IMG/VR virus record: IMGVR_UViG_3300022723_000245
Location: 1-44,747 of that record
Direction: 5' to 3' (one strand)
Source: a virus
DNA length: 44,747 bases
The notes below the pieces were generated by a model. It had not been told where the DNA came from. It did not search any database and saw nothing but the letters and a program-made list of their open reading frames with translations. The position numbers were made by a program, and so were the translations under genes. Of the stretch, positions 1 through 6,449 are shown one piece after another. Each line of letters starts with the position of its first letter. Position 1 is the first letter of the stretch.

Positions 1-78
1 ATTGAGAAGGCTAGACTTACTCCTCCTGAGTGGGACGGGGGCCAGCTAACTTCTCTCTGTGGTTGAGACGAGTTACTT

Positions 79-107
79 GAGCCCCGGCCCTAATAAGGTC
101 GGGGCTC
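79..107 (+). terminator. GC-rich hairpin upstream of tRNA cluster 1
   Basis: An 11-bp stem (one G-U pair) with a 7-nt loop. The arms are 79-89 and 97-107. The sequence after it is AAACTTTGG, not a T-run, so it is a weak intrinsic terminator. It may instead be a processing or stability hairpin. Very similar GC-rich hairpins precede the other two tRNA clusters, at 4873-4902 and 10519-10548. Confidence 0.5.
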
Positions 108-125
108 AAACTTTGGGGATACATT

Positions 126-263
126 ATGGGATTAACAAAGCGACAAAAGAAAGACAAGCAAATTGCTGACCTTTGTCGTACGATCAATCCCAAATCACAA
201 TCAGCTAAACAAATTGAAAGGAAGATCAGACGCGTAGAAATGCGCAAAGGTGAGACCAAATAA
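126..263 (+). CDS. Small basic protein of unknown function (45 aa)
   Basis: This ATG-to-TAA reading frame of 45 codons lies between the 79-107 hairpin and the first tRNA. The product begins MGLTKRQKKDKQIADLC and is rich in Lys, Arg and Gln, with no membrane segment and no recognised domain. The stop codon ends at 263 and the first tRNA begins at 264, so the gene is probably co-transcribed with the tRNAs. There is no strong Shine-Dalgarno sequence, only GGGG 9-12 bases before the ATG. A small nucleic-acid-binding protein is possible from composition alone. It may also be a chance frame, which is why confidence is moderate. Confidence 0.45.
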   Translation: MGLTKRQKKDKQIADLCRTINPKSQSAKQIERKIRRVEMRKGETK

Positions 264-348
264 GCAGGTGTGGCGGAATTGGCAGACGCGCTAGATTTAG
301 GTTCTAGTGTCGAAAGACGTGGAGGTTCGAGTCCTCTCACCTGTACCA
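264..348 (+). tRNA. tRNA-Leu (anticodon TAG)
   Basis: Class II tRNA. The acceptor GCAGGTG pairs with CACCTGT, the anticodon stem is CTAGA/TCTAG with loop TTTAGGT, and there is a long variable arm and a normal T arm. CCA is encoded at 346-348. It decodes CUA and possibly other CUN codons. Confidence 0.93.
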
Positions 349-349
349 T

Positions 350-432
350 GCCTGGGTGGCGGAACGGCAGACGCAGCACCTTGAGGGGGTGCCGAGAGTA
401 ATCTCGTGAGGGTTCGAATCCCTCCCTAGGTA
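350..432 (+). tRNA. tRNA-Leu (anticodon GAG)
   Basis: Class II tRNA one base after the previous CCA. The acceptor GCCTGGG pairs with CCTAGGT through two G-U pairs, the anticodon stem is GCACC/GGTGC with loop TTGAGGG, and the T stem is GAGGG/CCCTC. CCA is not encoded. It decodes CUC and CUU. Confidence 0.92.
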
Positions 433-492
433 TTTAATCTCTTTGACAATTCTACAGCAGTGCATTGTATCAAAATGACAATAAAATAGAAA

Positions 493-579
493 GCCCAGAT
501 GGCGGAATCGGCAGACGCGTAGCTTTCAAAAAGCTATTCCCGCAAGGGAGTGTGGGTTCAAGTCCCACTCTGGGTACCA
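493..579 (+). tRNA. tRNA-Leu (anticodon CAA)
   Basis: Class II tRNA. The acceptor GCCCAGA pairs with TCTGGGT, the anticodon stem is TAGCT/AGCTA with loop TTCAAAA, the variable arm is long and CCA is encoded at 577-579. It decodes UUG. The 60-bp gap before it holds the motif TCTTTGACAAT, which recurs at 581-591. Confidence 0.93.
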
Positions 580-599
580 TTCTTTGACAATTTACTAAC

Positions 600-673
600 G
601 GGCACGTAGCTCAATTGGTAAGAGCGCTCGACTCATAATCGATCGGTTGTAGGTTCAAGTCCTACCGTGCCCA
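600..673 (+). tRNA. tRNA with anticodon CAT (Met or Ile2)
   Basis: Class I tRNA with a perfect acceptor GGGCACG/CGTGCCC, loop CTCATAA and T arm GTAGG/CCTAC. The top pair of the anticodon stem is C/T and unpaired. The anticodon CAT allows elongator Met or, if C34 is changed to lysidine, Ile(AUA). The fully paired G1-C72 end argues against an initiator. CCA is not encoded. Confidence 0.88.
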
Positions 674-680
674 CTTTTAA

Positions 681-756
681 GCCGCCTTAGCTTAATGGAT
701 AAAGCAACTGCCTTCTAAGCAGTCGAGTCCTGGTTCGAATCCAGGAGGCGGTGCCA
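681..756 (+). tRNA. tRNA-Arg (anticodon TCT)
   Basis: The acceptor is GCCGCCT/AGGCGGT, the anticodon stem ACTGC/GCAGT has loop CTTCTAA, and CCA is encoded at 754-756. It decodes AGA and AGG, codons favoured by AT-rich phages and rare in many hosts. Confidence 0.93.
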
Positions 757-757
757 T

Positions 758-1044
758 GCCGGAATGGCGGAATTGGCAGACGCAGGAGACTTATTAACTG
801 AGTGCGCAGACAGAAATGTCTGATGTAGAACTGCTCAAATTCGGGGAAACCTTAACAGGTAATGCTGATGGCAATCCCGAGCCAAGCCTAGAGATAGGAA
901 GGTGTAGAGACTAGACGGGCAGCGCCTAAGTGAAAATATGGCGAAGGGATAGTCCAGACCACAAACTTAACGGCAACGAAAGTTGTAGTGGTAAGAAAAT
1001 CTCCCGACCGCAAGGTCATACGGGTTCGAGTCCCGTTTCCGGTA
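758..1044 (+). tRNA. tRNA-Leu (anticodon TAA) interrupted by a group I intron
   Basis: Exon 1 is 758-792 and exon 2 is 996-1044. Joining them gives an ordinary class II tRNA-Leu with acceptor GCCGGAA/TTCCGGT, anticodon stem GGAGA/TCTCC, loop CTTAAAA and T arm ACGGG/CCCGT. The 203-nt intron falls between T34 and A35 of the anticodon, the site used by the tRNA-Leu(UAA) introns of cyanobacteria and plastids. CCA is not encoded. The tRNA cannot work unless the intron is removed. Confidence 0.9.
793..995 (+). ncRNA. Group I intron in tRNA-Leu(UAA)
   Basis: All four conserved core elements are present in order: P (AATTCGGGGAAACC, about 838-851), Q (AATCCCGAGCC, about 873-883), R (GTGTAGAGACTAGACGGGC, about 902-920) and S (AAGGGATAGTCC, about 944-955). 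The 5' exon end ACTT pairs with GAGT inside the intron, giving the T-G wobble at the 5' splice site. The intron ends in G (995), as group I introns require. It carries no open reading frame. Length and insertion site resemble the IC3-type tRNA-Leu introns. Confidence 0.88.
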
Positions 1045-1051
1045 CTAAAAA

Positions 1052-1105
1052 GTCGTGGGCATTGTGGAAGTAAATAAAGCATGAAACTTCCACAATGCCC
1101 ACGAC
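1052..1105. repeat. 19-bp perfect inverted repeat enclosing the HNH gene start
   Basis: The left arm 1052-1070 and right arm 1087-1105 are perfect complements, separated by a 16-nt loop (1071-1086) that contains the ATG at 1081. It begins 8 nt after tRNA-Leu(UAA). In a transcript read from the tRNA the start codon would sit in the loop of a strong hairpin. A transcript starting inside the loop would be free of it. Confidence 0.9.
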
Positions 1106-1725
1106 ATGAATTATTCGACGATGACGAATTTAAGAAAATAGTGGTAAATTCGTCATCCATTGACAATTTGATGAAAAATCTTGGTTATAAATCAAGATCA
1201 TCATTTGACAATGTTGTCAAATCACGCTGCGACAGACTTGGCTTGGATATACCGAAGTTTGTATTTAAAACACACACTGATGAGGAAGTAATTGAAGTAG
1301 CCAAAAAGTCTAAATCAATTACTGACACAATGCGGAAGTTGGGTTTAAAACCTAATGGTTATGCCCACGCTAGGTTTAAGATAAGACTTCAAAAACTTGG
1401 ATTTGAGTGGAATGATGCCAGTGCGTGGAACAGAGGTATCAAAACTGGCAAAAAGAGACCAATAGAATGTTATTTAGTTATTGATGGCCCTCAGATTTCT
1501 TCATCCCATCTTAGAAAAAGGTTGATTTCAGAAGGTTTAAAAGAAGCAAGATGCGAAATCTGCAACATCACTGAATGGAATGGAGAACCAGCACCGCTTC
1601 AATTGGATCACAAAAATGGCACTAGAAAAGATTGCAGACTTGAAAATCTTAGAATATGTTGTGCTAATTGTCATGCTTTAACACCTACTCATTCTAAAAG
1701 AAAATCTCATGTCTCCGTGGTGTAA
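1081..1725 (+). CDS. HNH homing endonuclease, free-standing
   Basis: A 214-aa protein with a C-terminal HNH nuclease module. A CEIC zinc pair lies near residue 159, followed by LQLDHKNGTRKD with the catalytic His, LENLRICCANCHAL with the second zinc pair and a final basic tail. The N-terminal half has two short helical DNA-binding-like repeats ('DDDEFKKIVVNSSS' and 'TDEEVIEVAKKSKS'). Such proteins cut intron-less or gene-less alleles and spread their own gene. It stands between two tRNA genes, directly after the intron-bearing tRNA-Leu. The start codon lies in the loop of the 1052-1105 hairpin and there is no clear ribosome-binding site. The last five codons overlap the first 15 bases of tRNA-Arg(CCT). 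The true start could be the next in-frame Met (residue 31). Confidence 0.85.
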   Translation: MKLPQCPRHELFDDDEFKKIVVNSSSIDNLMKNLGYKSRSSFDNVVKSRCDRLGLDIPKFVFKTHTDEEVIEVAKKSKSITDTMRKLGLKPNGYAHARFKIRLQKLGFEWNDASAWNRGIKTGKKRPIECYLVIDGPQISSSHLRKRLISEGLKEARCEICNITEWNGEPAPLQLDHKNGTRKDCRLENLRICCANCHALTPTHSKRKSHVSVV

Positions 1726-1785
1726 CGGATAGCACTTCGGCCTCCTAAGCTGAAGATCCAGGTTCGAATCCTGGCGGAGACGCCA
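1711..1785 (+). tRNA. tRNA-Arg (anticodon CCT)
   Basis: The acceptor is GTCTCCG/CGGAGAC, the anticodon stem TCGGC/GCTGA has loop CTCCTAA and CCA is encoded at 1783-1785. It decodes AGG. Its first 15 bases also encode the C-terminus and stop of the HNH endonuclease. Confidence 0.92.
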
Positions 1786-1786
1786 T

Positions 1787-1984
1787 TTATTCTGGCTTTT
1801 CAAATTCAATTAAGATTCTAACGTCACCATTATCAATATCCAAACACTGCCAACCAACCTCTTCTATAAGTGGTTTCAGCTTATAGATGCTTTCATAAAT
1901 GTTTTGAATATGTTCAGCGCCACATTCGCCATACTGGCTCTCCCACATTTTTGCGCTTTTTGCTAAATTGTCTTCATCAGTCAT
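1787..1984 (-). CDS. Small acidic protein of unknown function (65 aa)
   Basis: Short minus-strand gene ending one base from the CCA of tRNA-Arg(CCT), in convergent orientation. The start chosen is the ATG at 1984 (MTDEDNLAKSAKMWESQYGE) because GGGTGGA lies just before it. A TTG at 2005 would add seven residues. The protein is acidic, ending VRILIEFEKPE, with two Cys and no recognised domain. It lies 34 bp downstream of the large serine-rich virion gene on the same strand and is probably the last gene of that transcript. A small chaperone or accessory factor for the fibre would fit the position, but nothing in the sequence proves this. Confidence 0.55.
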   Translation of the reverse strand: MTDEDNLAKSAKMWESQYGECGAEHIQNIYESIYKLKPLIEEVGWQCLDIDNGDVRILIEFEKPE

Positions 1985-2018
1985 GCTTCCACCCGCATTT
2001 AACAATCATGGTCATTAG

Positions 2019-4463
2019 CTACCCAAATGTTACTGTGATATCGTCAGATGAAGCGCCACAGTCATTTGTCCAGGTTACTGTTCCAGTGAGTATTCCACTA
2101 ACGCAGCTAAGAGAAACTGTCAAATCACTTATACCATCTGTACAACCGGATAATGGCGAAGCCGAGAATGTATCAGTAGCGACAGTGTAAGTCACTACCA
2201 TATTACCACAACTGCAATCACCCCAAACCCAATCGCATGTTGACCCATTATCAAAAAATCCTTGATATGGCAGTGGGTCACAGTCTCCACCACCACAATT
2301 ATTAAATCCAGAGACACTTAACGCTGGTTGGGTTCCAGAGCACAAGTCACATACATCACCAGAGGATTGACTGCTATCATCTGATTGAATGCTGGCTGAA
2401 CTAATATCACTGCTGGCCGAGGTCACATCGCTAGATCCGCTGCTGATAGATTGGCTAGAAGCTGATTGTGTGCTAAGACTAGAACCAGAGTCTGAGCTTT
2501 CGCTTTGGCTGCTGATAGATTGGCTAGAAGCTGATTGTGTGCTAAGACTAGAACCAGAGTCTGAGCTTTCGCTTTGGCTAGATGGGCTTACGCTAGAATT
2601 AGACAAACTGGAACCAGATTGACTTGAAGGAGTTGATCCAGATTCTGCGGCACTTTGGGTTGATTCAGATTGGCCACTATTACTAGAGCCTGATAGAGTG
2701 CTCTCACTAGAATCAGAATCGGAGCTATCGCTCTCACTGGATGGGCTCACACTAGAATCGGATTCTGTGCTTAAACTGGAATCAGAATCGGAGCTATCGC
2801 TCTCACTGGATGGGCTCACACTAGAATCGGACTGAGTGCTATCGCTTGAATCAGAATCGGAGCTATCGCTTTGGCTAGATATGCTTACACTAGAATCGGA
2901 CTGAGTGCTATCGCTTGAATCAGAATCGGAGCTATCGCTCTGGCTAGATATGCTTACACTAGAATCGGACTGAGTGCTATCGCTTGAATCAGAATCGGAG
3001 CTATCGCTTTGGCTAGATATGCTTACACTAGAATCGGACTGAGTGCTATCGCTGGAGTATTCAGACTGAGAGGATTGATTTTCTTCACTTATCTCACTTA
3101 TCTCACTTATCTCACTTATCTCACTATCATCACTTTCACTAAGGCTGGAACCATCTGATAAAGATGAGAGTTCTGACTCTGAAGACTCTGAAGACTCAGA
3201 TGTGCCAGAAGATGACGAAGTATCAAATGGCGGGTTTAATTCTTTGGGGTCTACATCGATTAGAGCGTCACACTCGTCTCCAGTATTACCGCAGAACCAA
3301 TATGGTTCTTTGCAATTAGTCAGTTCTGGGAACGGATCACCAAAAATAGTGAAAGGGCTGCTTTCAACCCAAACATTAATTGGTTCTTCTGCTCCATTAG
3401 ACCCAGCTTCAGCATTAATATATCCTAAAGAATACCTTGCCTGATTATAACACCCAGACAATGGTGTATAATTTGGTAAGTTAATGTTGGGAGCAGAGAT
3501 TTTTCTTTCGAATCGATGGTATTCGATTGGTTTTCTTGGAGCAGATGTTACTTGAGCAGCAGCCCAATATTCACCGAATGGTAGATTGGTTTGCGGGGTA
3601 ACATTGATGACATTGTTTAATAATTCATTAACAGATGTCTTCTTAAAAATAAATGCATTGACTGTTGGATTGTATCGAAGCATGCCAACTAATTCAGTGA
3701 ACTGGCCATTTGTAGGTGCTTCGTTTTGATCTACTTGAACATGATTTACGCCATTGGGGCCGTTTTCGCCTTTAGGTCCTCTCTGGCGAATCTTAAATCT
3801 TAGGTTAGGGTTATTAAGCTTGCCTTTAATTCTGACTTGGCCATCAGCTGGATTACCAATCAGCTGAATGTTGGAAACGCCATCATCTGGGTCTTCAACA
3901 TTGCCATTTAAGTTAATCGTTGCTTCAAAAATCTGTTCATCTACATCGAATCCACGTAAGCTGATGGGTTCTTCTGTCAGAGGAGTGCTAACATCTACAT
4001 CAAAGGACCCATCTTGATAGACTGGACGAAATTTTTCAATGGGCGCAGAAACGCCATCACGACCAGATAAACCTTGTGGCCCATTTATCCCCCTGACACT
4101 TTGGCACGGGAATCTGGTTAACCTTCTATTAATTGCACTTTTATTTGCTTCGATCCTAAGGCAGTTATTTTCAATGGCAAATGAAACGAAGTTGTCGCCG
4201 CTAATAAAATGATAGAAATACGTCTTTTCCGGTGTTAGTTTGAGATCTGAAGGGGGATTGTCTTTAAAAGACTCTTCAATTTGTTTTAGTCTTCTAAAGA
4301 GGTAAGGGTATACTAAGCCATCATTGTCTCTAGTAACAGCCGAATAGGCTTGAGCAGATCCTAAATTTTTCCAGGTATCATCTTCTTTGTTATAAAGATA
4401 CTTTCTACCGTTACTGGAAGTACGGTCTAAATCAGAAGGGCTGTTGTTGAACCCATCAGTCAT
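2019..4463 (-). CDS. Collagen-like, serine-rich virion protein (probable fibre/adhesin)
   Basis: An 814-aa protein. Residues 1-120 form a globular start. Two short Gly-X-Y patches follow (GINGPQGLSGRDG near 125 and RGPKGENGPNG near 228), like phage collagen-type fibre segments. About residues 410-680 are an almost pure Ser/Asp/Gln/Glu linker built from a 23-residue repeat. The last ~110 residues form a Cys-rich domain (CDLC, CGGGDCD, CDWVWGDCSCG), likely disulfide-bonded or metal-bound. Extended serine linkers joining sticky domains are typical of phage surface adhesins. The other serine-rich genes at 7420 and 40026 share this style. There is no signal peptide or membrane segment. The start codon follows TAAATATATTAC without a clear Shine-Dalgarno sequence. 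Identification as a fibre is by architecture only. Confidence 0.7.
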   Translation of the reverse strand: MTDGFNNSPSDLDRTSSNGRKYLYNKEDDTWKNLGSAQAYSAVTRDNDGLVYPYLFRRLKQIEESFKDNPPSDLKLTPEKTYFYHFISGDNFVSFAIENNCLRIEANKSAINRRLTRFPCQSVRGINGPQGLSGRDGVSAPIEKFRPVYQDGSFDVDVSTPLTEEPISLRGFDVDEQIFEATINLNGNVEDPDDGVSNIQLIGNPADGQVRIKGKLNNPNLRFKIRQRGPKGENGPNGVNHVQVDQNEAPTNGQFTELVGMLRYNPTVNAFIFKKTSVNELLNNVINVTPQTNLPFGEYWAAAQVTSAPRKPIEYHRFERKISAPNINLPNYTPLSGCYNQARYSLGYINAEAGSNGAEEPINVWVESSPFTIFGDPFPELTNCKEPYWFCGNTGDECDALIDVDPKELNPPFDTSSSSGTSESSESSESELSSLSDGSSLSESDDSEISEISEISEISEENQSSQSEYSSDSTQSDSSVSISSQSDSSDSDSSDSTQSDSSVSISSQSDSSDSDSSDSTQSDSSVSISSQSDSSDSDSSDSTQSDSSVSPSSESDSSDSDSSLSTESDSSVSPSSESDSSDSDSSESTLSGSSNSGQSESTQSAAESGSTPSSQSGSSLSNSSVSPSSQSESSDSGSSLSTQSASSQSISSQSESSDSGSSLSTQSASSQSISSGSSDVTSASSDISSASIQSDDSSQSSGDVCDLCSGTQPALSVSGFNNCGGGDCDPLPYQGFFDNGSTCDWVWGDCSCGNMVVTYTVATDTFSASPLSGCTDGISDLTVSLSCVSGILTGTVTWTNDCGASSDDITVTFG
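2430..3130. repeat. 69-bp tandem repeats encoding 23-residue serine-rich units
   Basis: Near-identical 69-bp units start near 2831, 2900, 2969 and 3038, with more diverged copies before them, and a separate perfect pair begins near 2461 and 2530. A 9-bp repeat (TCACTTATC, giving EIS) lies at about 3087-3125. The reading frame is kept throughout, so unit number can change by recombination or slippage and alter fibre length. Confidence 0.85.
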
Positions 4464-4472
4464 GTAATATAT

Positions 4473-4706
4473 TTACCCGTTGCGTTCTCTTTTATCTTGG
4501 TCCATTTTGAAATAATATCCTATTACTGTACCAACCAAAATTAACCAATGATCTTCAATCTCTCCTTTAGTTAGACTCTGATACGCAGCTACTATTAAGA
4601 TTAAAGTGGTTATCGCCCGCATGAAGTGTTCACGCGTGGCGAACTTATCAATTAGATATCTAACAAATGGTTTATCGCGATCGCTTGGATCCTTGAGGGG
4701 TTCCAT
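4473..4706 (-). CDS. Small membrane protein (holin candidate)
   Basis: A 77-aa protein with a charged N-terminus (MEPLKDPSDRDKPFVRYLIDKF), a first hydrophobic segment ITTLILIVAAYQSL (about residues 32-46), a short acidic turn (EIED) and a second segment HWLILVGTVIGYYF (about 53-66). It ends in a highly charged tail KMDQDKRERNG. Two hairpin-like membrane helices and a charged tail in under 100 residues fit a class II holin, which would open the inner membrane at lysis. No endolysin is visible nearby. The coiled-coil membrane protein at 5442-5918 could be a second lysis component. A general small membrane protein is an equal alternative. Confidence 0.5.
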   Translation of the reverse strand: MEPLKDPSDRDKPFVRYLIDKFATREHFMRAITTLILIVAAYQSLTKGEIEDHWLILVGTVIGYYFKMDQDKRERNG

Positions 4707-4741
4707 AACTTATATTTGGAACGACAACTGCCATAAAATAA

Positions 4742-4770
4742 TTGACGACCTTGTAAAGAAAATATAAAAT
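4742..4770 (+). promoter_or_regulatory. Sigma70-type promoter before tRNA cluster 2
   Basis: TTGACG (4742-4747), a 17-bp spacer, then TAAAAT (4765-4770). Each hexamer matches consensus at five of six bases. It points toward the tRNA-Tyr/Ser cluster. The same TTGACG hexamer is used at 10398. Confidence 0.6.
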
Positions 4771-4872
4771 GAGCAGAGATATGAGACACTACTCGTACAG
4801 TTATTCAAGTTCATCTAGTCGTGCCGGGGGCACAGACTGCTAGAGCTTAAGTAGCTGTTTGCAGATCTTCCA
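4771..4872 (+). ncRNA. Candidate leader RNA between promoter and hairpin
   Basis: About 100 nt lie between the 4742 promoter and the 4873 hairpin with no gene of normal size. It includes a small GTGCC/GGCAC hairpin and a 24-codon frame (ATG 4769 to TAG) with the product MSRDMRHYSYSYSSSSRAGG and onward, which lacks a ribosome-binding site. It could be a small RNA, an attenuator leader or plain 5' sequence. Confidence 0.3.
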
Positions 4873-4902
4873 AGCCCCTGGTCCGTAAAAAGGCCGGGGG
4901 CT
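4873..4902 (+). terminator. Intrinsic terminator or processing hairpin before tRNA-Tyr
   Basis: An 11-bp GC-rich stem with arms 4873-4883 and 4892-4902, closed by an 8-nt loop and followed by TTTTCTTT. It has the form of a rho-independent terminator on the plus strand, yet the tRNA cluster begins only 18 bases later. Partial termination or RNA processing is likely. Confidence 0.65.
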
Positions 4903-4920
4903 TTTTCTTTGAACTTTAAA

Positions 4921-5007
4921 GGGGTGGTAGACCGTATGTTGGAAGCGGGGCTGACTGTAGATCAGCTGTCTTTGACCCAGGGGGTTCGACTCCCTCACAC
5001 CCCACCA
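4921..5007 (+). tRNA. tRNA-Tyr (anticodon GTA)
   Basis: Class II tRNA with anticodon stem GCTGA/TCAGC, loop CTGTAGA, a long variable arm and encoded CCA (5005-5007). The acceptor GGGGTGG/ACACCCC has one G-A mismatch at the seventh pair. Confidence 0.88.
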
Positions 5008-5010
5008 AAT

Positions 5011-5096
5011 GGATAGTCAACTCTGCGGGGCAGGGCTTCGATTGCTAATCGAATGGTACCTTCGGGTATGAGGGTCGGGACCTCGGCTATCCGCCA
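5011..5096 (+). tRNA. tRNA-Ser (anticodon GCT)
   Basis: The acceptor is GGATAGT/GCTATCC, the anticodon stem TTCGA/TCGAA has loop TTGCTAA, the variable arm is long and CCA is encoded. It decodes AGC and AGU, both heavily used in the serine-rich fibre genes of this window. Confidence 0.92.
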
Positions 5097-5097
5097 T

Positions 5098-5185
5098 GGA
5101 GAGTTGGCAGAGCGGCTTAATGCACTTGTCTTGAAAACAAGCATGGGTAAAACCATCCGGGGTTCGAATCCCCGACTCTCCGCCA
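5098..5185 (+). tRNA. tRNA-Ser (anticodon TGA)
   Basis: The acceptor is GGAGAGT/ACTCTCC, the anticodon stem CTTGT/ACAAG has loop CTTGAAA, the variable arm is long and CCA is encoded. It decodes UCA and by wobble other UCN codons. It starts one base after the CCA of the preceding tRNA. Confidence 0.93.
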
Positions 5186-5186
5186 T

Positions 5187-5274
5187 GGAAGCTGAACCGG
5201 GCAGGCGAACCGGGACTGTTTCGAAAACAGATCGCACCGCAAGGTGTGGGGGTCGGTACCTCCAGCTTCCGCCA
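5187..5274 (+). tRNA. tRNA-Ser (anticodon CGA)
   Basis: The acceptor is GGAAGCT/AGCTTCC, the anticodon loop is TTCGAAA on a four-pair CTGT/ACAG stem, the variable arm is long and CCA is encoded. It decodes UCG. Confidence 0.9.
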
Positions 5275-5276
5275 AT

Positions 5277-5300
5277 GTTAGAATCTATATTGATTCTAAC
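5277..5300 (+). other. Small hairpin between two tRNA-Ser genes
   Basis: GTTAGAATC and GATTCTAAC form a perfect 9-bp stem with a 6-nt loop. It lacks a T-run and is more likely a processing site in the tRNA precursor than a terminator. Confidence 0.55.
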
Positions 5301-5303
5301 TAT

Positions 5304-5394
5304 GGAACGTCAACCGGACAAGCGTGCCGGTACCGCTTGGAAAGCGGTTAGTGCCCAATAAGGGCATGGGGTGCAAGTCCTCGGCGTTCCGCCA
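5304..5394 (+). tRNA. tRNA-Ser (anticodon GGA)
   Basis: The acceptor is GGAACGT/GCGTTCC, the anticodon stem ACCGC/GCGGT has loop TTGGAAA, a large variable arm follows and CCA is encoded. It decodes UCC and UCU. With GCT, TGA and CGA it completes a full set for all six serine codons. Confidence 0.92.
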
Positions 5395-5441
5395 GTTGAC
5401 ATGGAATGGAGCTGACCAAATGAGCCGATTAAACATCGATC

Positions 5442-5918
5442 TCACTTTCCTTGAGGGGCTTGCTGCTGTTGCTGTTGGCGACGCCCTTTTTGCTCTATAA
5501 TTGTATTAAGGGCTTTGTCGTCTATTTCTGCTGCTTTTTGTTCGTAGTCTTGAAAACCCACGTCGGAATCTTTTTCAATTAATGTTGGTGGCATTGTTGG
5601 TGCCGCCCATTCTTGCTGGGCTCCGACTAGACTAAGTATTACTTCTCTGGTAGTTCTAACTTCAATGATATCTTTATCTAATCCTCGTAACATATTTTCA
5701 TGAACAATGATCTCGCGCCAAACTGTTCTGTTATCGTTATCAATTCTGCTTTTTAAGTGCTGGATTTCGTCGTCATATTTATTAATAAGTATTTGTTTTT
5801 CATTTTCTAGTTTAGTGATTCTGCTACGGTCGTTCCACCACAAGGTCCAAGCACCGATAACTGCTGCACCTAATAATGTTTGCCAGATACCTGATATCCA
5901 ATGCGTTTTGTTAGCCAT
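5442..5918 (-). CDS. Membrane-anchored coiled-coil protein (i-spanin-like candidate)
   Basis: A 158-aa protein with one N-terminal membrane segment (WISGIWQTLLGAAVIGAWTL, about residues 7-26), then a basic patch and a heptad-rich helix (ITKLENEKQILINKYDDEI, continuing to about residue 70). The second half is hydrophilic and ends in a Gln-rich tail (QQQQQQAPQGK). An N-terminal inner-membrane anchor followed by a periplasmic coiled coil is the layout of phage i-spanins such as Rz, which help disrupt the outer membrane. No overlapping o-spanin lipoprotein was seen. The start codon is embedded in ATATAAAATATG. A structural or scaffold role is equally possible. Confidence 0.5.
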   Translation of the reverse strand: MANKTHWISGIWQTLLGAAVIGAWTLWWNDRSRITKLENEKQILINKYDDEIQHLKSRIDNDNRTVWREIIVHENMLRGLDKDIIEVRTTREVILSLVGAQQEWAAPTMPPTLIEKDSDVGFQDYEQKAAEIDDKALNTIIEQKGRRQQQQQQAPQGK

Positions 5919-5963
5919 ATTTTATATTCGATTTCTATGCAAAAATAATGCGGAGACAGATCA

Positions 5964-6449
5964 ATGACAGTTAGCAGCTTTACTCTCAGAATATCTGGAA
6001 ATGCAGCGTTAGAAGATGGCAATATTGTTAGCTTTTTACAGAATTGGGATTCTAATGTTTTAGGTGAATTGCCGGATAGCAATTTAAGCTTCCGTAATTT
6101 GTATCCTTCTAAGAAGTCTGAGGTAGAAGCCCTCTATCCCTACGTCACTACTGATGGTGGCGCTGTAAGTGTTTCTGATCCTTCCCCTGATGCGGAAGTA
6201 CCAGTTACTTCTTTATCGATGGTTATCTCTGGTAATATTGCATATGCTGATGATACTGTGGAATCAGTTGAGTTTGAAGTACGAGATGATGGCAGTGTTT
6301 TTAACCATTCTGGTGGTGAGAAGTGGGATAAGTTCACCAATGATATTAGAGATAATGGTTTAACTAGTTTAGAAGAAACTGTCGAATCAATATTTACTAC
6401 TTTATATTCTGCAGAAGGTGATTCAATTACAGCATCACTTACTTTTTAA
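5964..6449 (+). CDS. Unknown protein, probably virion-associated (161 aa)
   Basis: The gene begins after GCGGAGAC, a reasonable ribosome-binding site 8 bases before the ATG. The product contains two similar beta-rich segments: 'SSFTLRISGNAALEDGNIVS' near residue 4 and 'SLSMVISGNIAYADDTVESV' near 83, which look like an internal duplication. The rest is acidic, with no Cys-rich or membrane feature. The repeat suggests a two-domain beta protein. It is the first gene of the plus-strand run leading to the tail-collar genes, so a tail or neck function is plausible but unproven. Confidence 0.6.
   Translation: MTVSSFTLRISGNAALEDGNIVSFLQNWDSNVLGELPDSNLSFRNLYPSKKSEVEALYPYVTTDGGAVSVSDPSPDAEVPVTSLSMVISGNIAYADDTVESVEFEVRDDGSVFNHSGGEKWDKFTNDIRDNGLTSLEETVESIFTTLYSAEGDSITASLTF

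Noticed and set aside
888-1166. 92-codon minus-strand frame across the intron and HNH start
   Set aside because: It crosses the tRNA intron, exon 2 and the inverted repeat, and its similarity to the HNH N-terminus (LPQCPR) is only due to the palindrome.
2389-2622. Leu/Glu-rich plus-strand frame in the serine-rich gene
   Set aside because: Antisense shadow of the 69-bp repeats of the 2019-4463 gene.
2690-3106. CRISPR-like array
   Set aside because: The 69-bp units are contiguous, without spacers, and are translated in frame.
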